A stretch of DNA of 6,208 nucleotides from Actinomycetota bacterium (lineage in GTDB: Bacteria; Actinomycetota; Acidimicrobiia; Acidimicrobiales; Ilumatobacteraceae). Made by a program: the position numbers and the translations under genes. How positions within the stretch are numbered: position 1 is the first letter of the stretch; the number at the start of each line of letters is the position of its first letter. The notes below the pieces were generated by a model, which searched no databases, had not been told where the DNA came from, and was given only the letters and a program-made list of their open reading frames with translations. The stretch is taken from positions 1 to 6,208 of the forward strand of contig SXPW01000146.1 in NCBI GenBank assembly GCA_005793785.1, given 5' to 3'. This document shows positions 1-4,365 of this stretch, piece by piece.

Positions 1-231
1 CATCGAATAGATGCGATAGATCGTGTCGGCTTCGATCGGGAGAGAACCCTCGGTGTCACGCATTCCGTACCTGCGTTGATGGGCCACCTTGCCATGACGC
101 GACACCACTACATGGAAGCCGGGCAATCGACCATCGTCGACGTACTTCTCGAGATGCTCGTCGAGGATGCGTAGTCGCTTGGCGTCGAATCCCGCGTCCG
201 CGGCGCCGATCTCGTTGTGCAGGACGCTCAC
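1..231 (-). CDS. Serine hydrolase of the beta-lactamase / penicillin-binding-protein fold, N-terminal 77 residues only
   Basis: Reading the minus strand from a GTG at 231 gives 77 residues without a stop to the window edge. The N-terminus has a helical section (residues 17-31), then PGFHVVVSRHGKV, a glycine-containing stretch and finally DTIYRIYSM. This is the usual opening of class C beta-lactamase-like esterases and D-Ala-D-Ala carboxypeptidase relatives, where IYSM normally continues as TK to complete the catalytic SxxK motif. Ser76 would then be the nucleophile, and the window ends just before the lysine. No signal peptide is visible, so a cytoplasmic esterase-like enzyme is more likely than a secreted beta-lactamase, but the substrate cannot be told. 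The GTG is the first possible start after an in-frame TAG at 241-243. It overlaps the galU stop as GTGA, so the gene is probably translated by coupling on the galU transcript. Family call is fairly sure; function is open. Confidence 0.85.
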   Translation of the reverse strand, partial: MSVLHNEIGAADAGFDAKRLRILDEHLEKYVDDGRLPGFHVVVSRHGKVAHQRRYGMRDTEGSLPIEADTIYRIYSM

Positions 232-1031
232 GATGTGAGCCTACGCTCCAGCCACGAACGCAACTGGGTCGAAACGTCCTTGCGTCGCAATGCCGCGTCG
301 ATCGACGCGGTAAGCATTCCTAGCGGGGTGCCCGTGTCGTGACGTGAACAGGAAATCAGTACACCGTTGACCTTGCCCGTACGCGCCATGTTGCCGATGG
401 CGTCACTCAATTGCAATTCTCCTCCAGCCGCCGGCTTGAGATTCGCCAGATGACCAAATACGTCACGACCGAACACGTATCGACCGATGATGACGAGATC
501 GCTCGGCGCATCGACGGCATTCGGTTTCTCGACCACGTCACGAATCCCGACCCTTCCGGTGGCGTCGGGAACTCCTTGTGGGGTGATACATCCATACGCC
601 GACACTTCGTTGCGCGGGACGCGCTTCAGTCCGATGGTCGCTGTTCCGGTGGCGTCATGATCGGCGATGAGGTCTCGCAGGTGGGTGCTGTCGCCCATCA
701 GTTCGTCGGGCAACATCACCGCAAAGGATGCATCACCGACTTGCTCTCGCGCGCACTCGACCGCATGACCCAATCCGCGTGGCGCATCCTGGTACACCAC
801 GGTGATTCGGGCTCCACCACTCGCCTTCTCGGCGAACGTCTCGATTGCCGGCTTGGCCCGGTTCGACACCAGAACGATGTGATCGATTCCCGCCCCGAGT
901 GCCTCGTCCACGGTGTGTTGCAACGACGGTGTGTCGAAGACCGGCAACAATTCCTTGGGAACGACCTTCGTCGCCGGAAGAAATCGCGTGCCGAGCCCGG
1001 CCGCTGGGATTACGGCTACGCGCACGGGCAT
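228..1031 (-). CDS. galU: UTP-glucose-1-phosphate uridylyltransferase (GalU-type nucleotidyltransferase), short form
   Basis: This 267-residue protein should make UDP-glucose from UTP and glucose 1-phosphate in the cytoplasm, feeding cell-envelope glycans. The nucleotide-binding loop AAGLGTR is at residues 10-16, PKE at 25-27, GLGHAV at 86-91, the acidic LPDE at 107-110 (Asp109), VEKP at 167-170 (Lys169), GELQLSDA at 204-211 and HDTGTPLG at 231-238 (Asp232, probable metal ligand). All follow the GalU pattern in order. It is shorter than the usual 290-305 residues. Most of the difference lies between IE (63-64) and GLGHAV, where the conserved DxxxELE segment of standard GalU is missing. The ATG at 1031 lies 6 nt after a TACGAT -10 box, so the mRNA is probably leaderless. 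The stop overlaps the next gene (GTGA). A different sugar 1-phosphate or nucleotide cannot be excluded because of the shortened loop. Confidence 0.9.
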   Translation of the reverse strand: MPVRVAVIPAAGLGTRFLPATKVVPKELLPVFDTPSLQHTVDEALGAGIDHIVLVSNRAKPAIETFAEKASGGARITVVYQDAPRGLGHAVECAREQVGDASFAVMLPDELMGDSTHLRDLIADHDATGTATIGLKRVPRNEVSAYGCITPQGVPDATGRVGIRDVVEKPNAVDAPSDLVIIGRYVFGRDVFGHLANLKPAAGGELQLSDAIGNMARTGKVNGVLISCSRHDTGTPLGMLTASIDAALRRKDVSTQLRSWLERRLTS

Positions 1032-1037
1032 TGACTC

Positions 1038-1043
1038 ATCGTA
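1038..1043 (-). promoter_or_regulatory. -10 box (TACGAT) of galU, leaderless
   Basis: TACGAT on the minus strand fits the actinobacterial TANNNT -10 consensus. It ends 6 nt before the galU ATG, which would place the transcription start on the A of the start codon. No -35 hexamer close to TTGACA is seen 16-18 bp upstream. The box shares two bases with the opposing fmdB -10 box. Confidence 0.6.
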
Positions 1044-1047
1044 GACT
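1042..1047 (+). promoter_or_regulatory. -10 box (TAGACT) of the FmdB-like gene
   Basis: TAGACT on the plus strand fits TANNNT and ends 10 nt before the ATG at 1058, which predicts a leader of only about 3-4 nt with no room for a Shine-Dalgarno site. It overlaps the galU -10 box by the TA at 1042-1043, so the two polymerases could hardly occupy both sites at once. No clear -35 is seen. Confidence 0.45.
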
Positions 1048-1057
1048 TTGAAGCCCG

Positions 1058-1414
1058 ATGCCCACCTACGTGTACCGATTCGTCGATACCGGCGAGACCA
1101 TCGAGGTTCGACAGTCCTTCGACGACGCCGCGCTCACCGAAGCACCGCACCCCAGCGACGGCACATTGCGACCGGTCAAGAAGGTGTTCACCCCGGTGGG
1201 TGTGACGTTCAAGGGATCCGGCTTCTACAAGACCGACTCGGGTGCGTCCGCGAAGTCGTCCAGCGCCTCGACGACGTCCGCGACGGACTCCTCGACCGGC
1301 GGCACCTCTACCGGCGACTCGGGCACCGCGTCGAAGAGCGGCGACTCCGCGTCGAGTGGAGCGTCCACGAGTACCGCCGCGCCGGCGAGCACACCGAGTA
1401 CCACGTCCACCTGA
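1058..1414 (+). CDS. FmdB-family small protein without zinc-ribbon cysteines, Ser/Thr-rich tail (Rv0991c/Ruc-like)
   Basis: The protein has 118 residues. Residues 1-61 follow the FmdB domain closely: MPTYVYR at the start, a QSFDD element at 19-23, and VFTPVGVTFKGSGFYKTDS at 43-61. Family members normally bind zinc through two CxxC pairs. Here the four positions read Phe8, Thr11, Ala29 and Pro32, and the protein contains no cysteine at all. Residues 62-118 are almost only Ser, Thr, Gly, Ala, Asp and Pro, so they should be disordered. No signal peptide or membrane segment is visible. In Mycobacterium tuberculosis the serine-rich FmdB protein Rv0991c (Ruc), a redox-regulated chaperone, is encoded close to and divergent from galU, as here; the intervening 5-formyltetrahydrofolate cyclo-ligase gene is absent in this window. 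Orthology to Ruc is my inference. The ATG is supported by the invariant MPTY start. The stop is 6 bp from the converging VOC gene. Confidence 0.85.
   Translation: MPTYVYRFVDTGETIEVRQSFDDAALTEAPHPSDGTLRPVKKVFTPVGVTFKGSGFYKTDSGASAKSSSASTTSATDSSTGGTSTGDSGTASKSGDSASSGASTSTAAPASTPSTTST
1312..1355 (+). repeat. Imperfect direct repeat in the Ser/Thr tail coding region
   Basis: CGGCGACTC occurs at 1312-1320 and again at 1339-1347, and CCGCGTCGA at 1326-1334 and 1347-1355. The second copy differs mainly by lacking a few bases between the two blocks. It encodes two versions of a GDS-(GT)AS module in the disordered tail of the FmdB-like protein, so the tail may have grown by local duplication and could vary in length between strains. 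Confidence 0.5.
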
Positions 1415-1420
1415 GCGCCT

Positions 1421-1897
1421 CTACGCGCGGGTCGTGACCCCCGACCAGGTCGTGGTTTCTGCCGCCAAATCGAGTGGTGCCACGATGGCATCGGTCGCGT
1501 ACGCACCCCAGTCGGACTCCGGAACCATCCACATGATTTCGAACTCGATGCCGTCGGGGTCGTGACCGTACAGACTCTTTGATACACCGTGATCACTCTC
1601 GCCGCGAAGTGCACGGGCATCGACCAGGCGTTGACGAATGGTCGCGAGTTCGTCGATCGTGTCCACCTGCCACGCGAGGTGATAGAGACCTGCTCCGGTC
1701 GAGCGGACGGTGGTACCGATTCCGAACAAGCCGAGGTCGTGATGATTGGTGGAGCCGCCAGCCCGCAAGAACACCGCTCGCCCACCAGCGGATTCCTGCA
1801 CCAGTTCGAAGCCGAGGACCCCGCGATAGAACTCCGCGCTGCGTTGGGCGTCGCTCACGTACAAGACGGCATGGTTGAGTCGGCGAATGTTTGGCAC
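1421..1897 (-). CDS. VOC-superfamily protein (catechol 2,3-dioxygenase / glyoxalase-like)
   Basis: The 158-residue protein shows the paired beta-alpha-beta-beta-beta modules of the vicinal-oxygen-chelate fold. Module one begins LNHAVLYVSD with His9, followed by AEFYRGVLGFEL (21-32) and HHDLGLFGIG (52-61). Module two begins GLYHLAWQV with His73 and ends HDPDGIEFEIMW with Glu120. His9, His73 and Glu120 are the expected metal ligands. The run DHGVSKSLYGHDPDGIEFEI resembles CatE-type extradiol dioxygenases, but the superfamily also includes isomerases, glyoxalases and resistance proteins, so the substrate is unknown. The start is a GTG at 1897, set by the PNIRRLNHA opening and by a TAGCAT box 6 nt upstream. 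It stands alone as a transcription unit between two gaps. Residues 126-158 extend past the core domain and have no recognised motif. Confidence 0.88.
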   Translation of the reverse strand: MPNIRRLNHAVLYVSDAQRSAEFYRGVLGFELVQESAGGRAVFLRAGGSTNHHDLGLFGIGTTVRSTGAGLYHLAWQVDTIDELATIRQRLVDARALRGESDHGVSKSLYGHDPDGIEFEIMWMVPESDWGAYATDAIVAPLDLAAETTTWSGVTTRA

Positions 1898-1903
1898 GAC
1901 TTG

Positions 1904-1909
1904 ATGCTA
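1904..1909 (-). promoter_or_regulatory. -10 box (TAGCAT) of the VOC gene, leaderless
   Basis: TAGCAT on the minus strand ends exactly 6 nt before the GTG start at 1897, so transcription should begin on the start codon. A weak TTCGCC -35-like hexamer lies at 1927-1932 with a 17-bp spacer (three of six matches to TTGACA). The identical TAGCAT plus 6 nt plus GTG arrangement precedes the PAP2-like gene. Confidence 0.6.
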
Positions 1910-1951
1910 CGAAATCGTTCCTACCAGGCGAACCTACGCACACAGTCGGGC

Positions 1952-2107
1952 ATGCAACGACCGACTCGAATCCTCTGTCACGCGTCCACCTACCGCCGAC
2001 TCGATCGTCGACTTGCGAGTGATGCCGCGTTTCGGAACGCGGTGCTCGGGTGCGGCGTGGCGCTCAGTGGCGTGTGTTACGTGTTGGCCGTCGTAACGGC
2101 CCGCTGA
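1952..2107 (+). CDS. Possible 51-residue membrane-anchored peptide, doubtful
   Basis: An ATG at 1952 opens 51 codons. Residues 1-29 are basic and polar with several Arg, and residues 30-48 form one hydrophobic segment (AVLGCGVALSGVCYVLAVV), giving a single predicted membrane helix with Arg on its N-terminal side. About 69% of third positions are G or C, no better than a chance open frame in this DNA. There is no Shine-Dalgarno site, and the nearest -10-like sequence (TACGCA, 1935-1940) lacks the final T of TANNNT. The same frame stays open upstream against the VOC gene, which lowers the weight of the ORF. I recognise no family. It is listed because the 246-bp gap has no other candidate gene. 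Confidence 0.25.
   Translation: MQRPTRILCHASTYRRLDRRLASDAAFRNAVLGCGVALSGVCYVLAVVTAR
2025..2042. terminator. Strong hairpin (7-bp stem, 4-nt loop), possible terminator of uppP
   Basis: CCGCGTT-TCGG-AACGCGG is a perfect inverted repeat. It lies about 100 nt past the uppP stop in the minus-strand transcript and could end it as a hairpin without a U-tract, a kind reported in high-GC actinobacteria. It also lies inside the doubtful 51-codon ORF. No T-run follows on either strand, so the terminator role is only a guess; the inverted repeat itself is certain. Confidence 0.35.
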
Positions 2108-2143
2108 CCACCGAGTTTGAAGGTTTGGGGAGCGTCGCCGAGA

Positions 2144-2983
2144 TCACGAACGCACCCCGCTTGCAACCAGAGCGATCACCGCGATGGCGAGGAGCACTCG
2201 ATACACGATGAAAATGTCGAAATTGTTTCGCGTCGCCAATCGCTGCAACCCCGTGATGGCTAGCCAGCCGGTGACCGTTGCCGCCGCAACGCCGATCAGC
2301 ATCGCCGTCATCAAGCCGTCGGGAACTCCGTCCACGACGAGTCCGGCGACCTTCCAGATGCCTGCTCCAGCGATGAGCGGTACACCGATGACGAACGACA
2401 TGCGTACGGCGTCCGCCCGACCGTAACCGAGTGCGCGCATTGCCGAGATGGTGATTCCCGAACGTGACGTTCCGGGATTCAGCGACAGTACTTGTGCCGA
2501 TCCAATGAGCCAGGCGTCGCGTGCCGAGAGTTGGTCGGCTCGCCGATTCCCCGTACGACGGTCCGCCCACCAGAGGACGGCCGCGAATCCTGCGAGCGAG
2601 ATCGCCACTGCAACTGGACCACCAAGTCGTTCGGCGATGACATCCTCGAAGAACACCCCCACCAGTGCCGCGGGCACCGCGGTGAGGAGATACAACCAAG
2701 CGAGACGCCCATCCGGCGCTGCGAGTCGTTCGGCCGCCGAGCGAAACGGGTGCCGCACCCCTGCGACGATGAGCCGCGACAAGTCTTCGCGCACGGCGAT
2801 GACCACCGCGAGCAACGTTCCGAGATGCAACGCGGCATCGAACGCAGTGCTCACGGACTCGCTCTCGAGATCTTTCCAACCAAAGAACCAGGGCACGAGT
2901 TCCAGATGTCCGCTCGAGGAGATCGGGAAGAACTCCGTGAGCCCTTGCACCACGCCGAGTACGAGGGCGTGCCACCAAGTCAT
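2144..2983 (-). CDS. uppP: Undecaprenyl-diphosphate phosphatase (UppP/BacA)
   Basis: This 279-residue integral membrane protein removes one phosphate from undecaprenyl diphosphate, regenerating the lipid carrier used for peptidoglycan and other envelope polymers; high activity also gives bacitracin tolerance. The first signature is QGLTEFFPISSSGH at 13-26, the (E/Q)xxxE motif with Gln13 and Glu17 and the family histidine His26. The second is PGTSRSG at 170-176 with the catalytic Arg174. Hydrophobic helices are clear around 48-64, 95-112, 123-140, 196-216, 224-245 and 257-275. Length matches the family (about 265-280). The frame stays open upstream to 3079, but homology begins at MTWWHALVLGVVQG, so ATG 2983 is chosen. 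A TAGCGT box ends 10 nt upstream, predicting a leader of about 3 nt. The gene follows tldE after 29 bp and may also be read through from it. Confidence 0.95.
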   Translation of the reverse strand: MTWWHALVLGVVQGLTEFFPISSSGHLELVPWFFGWKDLESESVSTAFDAALHLGTLLAVVIAVREDLSRLIVAGVRHPFRSAAERLAAPDGRLAWLYLLTAVPAALVGVFFEDVIAERLGGPVAVAISLAGFAAVLWWADRRTGNRRADQLSARDAWLIGSAQVLSLNPGTSRSGITISAMRALGYGRADAVRMSFVIGVPLIAGAGIWKVAGLVVDGVPDGLMTAMLIGVAAATVTGWLAITGLQRLATRNNFDIFIVYRVLLAIAVIALVASGVRS

Positions 2984-2993
2984 TGTGGAAACG

Positions 2994-2999
2994 ACGCTA
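2994..2999 (-). promoter_or_regulatory. -10 box (TAGCGT) of uppP
   Basis: TAGCGT on the minus strand fits TANNNT and ends 10 nt before the uppP ATG at 2983. The 17 bp upstream, the normal spacer, are exactly the inverted repeat at 3000-3016. The hexamer expected for -35 (CGGCTC) does not resemble TTGACA. Confidence 0.45.
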
Positions 3000-3016
3000 C
3001 TGAACGTTGCGTTCAG
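3000..3016. repeat. Perfect inverted repeat spanning the tldE stop codon and the uppP promoter spacer
   Basis: CTGAACG-TTG-CGTTCAG has a 7-bp perfect stem and a 3-nt loop, and contains the TGA stop of tldE (3013-3015) on the minus strand. It could fold as a weak terminator or attenuator at the end of tldDE, although no U-tract follows, or act as an operator of uppP, since it fills the -10/-35 spacer. The sequence alone does not decide. Confidence 0.45.
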
Positions 3017-4365
3017 GAGCCGCTGATCGTGACGTCGTTGATGACGAGCGACAAGCCCGCGGCGCGCATCGGCAACCAATCGACGTCGTTACCAACGGCC
3101 GCGATGTCTTGCAACATGCGCTGGAGGGTTGAGCCGATGGTGAATTCGCGAATCGGTGCTCCCACGGCACCGTTCACGATGGTCATTCCGGATGCGCCGG
3201 TCGAGAAGTCGCCGGAGATGGGATTGACACCGCTGTGCAGTCCGGACACCTCCTGGATGAGCACTCCGTCACCGATCTCGGCGATGAGTTCAGCCTGTGA
3301 CTTCGCCCCGGGCGTCACCTGCATCGCCAGGCACCCGACACCTGGTGAGCCGGCGAATCCTCCGCGCGTGGCATTGCCCGTGCTGGAGGTCTTCATTCGT
3401 CGTGCACTGTAGGACGAATGAACGAACATCTGTAATACTCCGTCCTTGATGAGCACGTTGCGTCGTGCCGCCAACCCTTCCCCGTCGATGTCGGTGGCGG
3501 TGTAAGCGAGTTTGTTCGTCGGATCGTCCACCAAGGTGAAGAACGGAACCGCGACCTGCTCGCCCAGACGCTCCGCAAAGATGCTGCGACCCTTCGACAC
3601 GTTCTCACCGTTGAACGCGCTCGACAACACGCTGATGAACTGCGAGGTGACGTACGGATCGAGCACGATGGTGGTTCGCTTGGTGGTCGGTTTCGTGGCC
3701 CCGAGCAACCGGGTGGCTCGTTCGGCTGCATCCTTAGCGGCTTTGTCGAGGTCGAAGTCCTTCGGTGAATCGCCGACGGAGAACCCGAACCCGGTCTGGG
3801 TCTCGTCTCCATCATCGGCGAGTGTCACGACCGAGACGTAGCACGAGTTTGCTCGGCCACTCGTGCGGATTCCCGTGGTGGTGGCGAACGCCGTCTCACC
3901 CCAGCCGTCGTCGTAGTTCGACGACTCACTTCGAACGCGCGAGTCGGCCGCCAATGCGCGGCGCTCCAAGTCCTTGGTGAGATCCACCTTCTTTTCCGTC
4001 GCGTAGTTGGCGAGTTCATCGTCCCAGAACTTCTGCGGCACGGGCTCGACACCATCGGGCGTTGCAAGACCGGCGAAATCGTCGGGCGTTCCGAATTGCA
4101 CGTTGTCGCGCGCCTCGGCCAGGACTTCTGCGATTGCGTCGGCATCGAGCGTGCCCGCGTACGCAGTACCGGTGCGACCGTCCCTGATGACACGGATTCC
4201 GACGCCGTCACTCTGGGCCGACACGAAGTGCTCGAGTTCGCCCTCGTACACGCGGATCGACGTTTCACCGCCCCGTCCGACGTACGCCTCGATCTGTTCG
4301 CCGGGTTTCGCTTGCGCAACGATGCGATCGGCGATGGCCTGCAGTTCCGGAACTTCGACGTTCAC
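3013..4365 (-). CDS. tldE: TldE/PmbA-type subunit of the TldD-TldE metalloprotease
   Basis: The 450-residue protein is the partner of TldD; in Escherichia coli the heterodimer processes microcin B17 and degrades unfolded CcdA, with the active metal site in TldD and none in TldE. Here too there is no HExxxH. The PmbA family pattern is clear: an N-terminal domain with an ETSIRVYEGELEHF-like strand and DGVGIRV, a middle TTIVLDPYVTSQFISVL-type segment, RRNVLIKDGVLQ, and the C-terminal GLHSGVNPISGDFS at 375-388, followed by TIGSTLQRMLQDIAAVGND. Length equals that of E. coli PmbA. The start is a GTG at 4365 whose bases overlap the tldD stop as GTGA, which fixes the start and implies translational coupling for a 1:1 complex. 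A longer frame reaching 4452 would run far into tldD and lacks homology. The cellular substrate is unknown here. Confidence 0.92.
   Translation of the reverse strand: MNVEVPELQAIADRIVAQAKPGEQIEAYVGRGGETSIRVYEGELEHFVSAQSDGVGIRVIRDGRTGTAYAGTLDADAIAEVLAEARDNVQFGTPDDFAGLATPDGVEPVPQKFWDDELANYATEKKVDLTKDLERRALAADSRVRSESSNYDDGWGETAFATTTGIRTSGRANSCYVSVVTLADDGDETQTGFGFSVGDSPKDFDLDKAAKDAAERATRLLGATKPTTKRTTIVLDPYVTSQFISVLSSAFNGENVSKGRSIFAERLGEQVAVPFFTLVDDPTNKLAYTATDIDGEGLAARRNVLIKDGVLQMFVHSSYSARRMKTSSTGNATRGGFAGSPGVGCLAMQVTPGAKSQAELIAEIGDGVLIQEVSGLHSGVNPISGDFSTGASGMTIVNGAVGAPIREFTIGSTLQRMLQDIAAVGNDVDWLPMRAAGLSLVINDVTISGS

Larger units (their letters stand above)
1898..2143. other. 246-bp gap between the VOC gene and uppP
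   Basis: This stretch holds the VOC promoter at its left end, the doubtful small ORF and the hairpin described separately. I see no tRNA, no recognisable small RNA, and no minus-strand frame with a convincing start. Confidence 0.6.

Noticed and set aside
411..1034. Long plus-strand open frame opposite galU (207 codons)
   Set aside because: It is antisense to a clearly conserved galU, has no recognisable domain, and Arg-rich composition typical of an out-of-frame reading in GC-rich DNA.
1031..1036. TTGACT as a -35 box for fmdB
   Set aside because: Only 5 bp separate it from the TAGACT -10, and no -10-like hexamer lies 16-18 bp downstream.
1243..1411. Ser/Thr-rich tail as a secreted or cell-wall glycosylated domain
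   Set aside because: The protein has no signal peptide or membrane segment and the FmdB domain is cytoplasmic in its family.
1225..1785. Long minus-strand frame across the fmdB tail and VOC gene (186 codons)
   Set aside because: It overlaps two supported genes in other frames; the acidic Val/Ala/Asp-rich end is merely the reverse reading of the Ser/Thr tail.
2064..2978. 304-codon minus-strand frame inside uppP
   Set aside because: Another frame of uppP; Arg/His/Gly-rich with no hydrophobic pattern or family motif, whereas the uppP frame has both signature motifs.
2984..3079. N-terminal extension of uppP by 32 residues
   Set aside because: It would overlap the tldE end; the added residues are polar and Arg-rich and lie before the conserved first helix, and the -10 box places the start at 2983.
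2492..3412. 306-codon plus-strand frame across uppP and tldE
   Set aside because: Antisense to two conserved genes, no start signals, and composition of a shadow reading.
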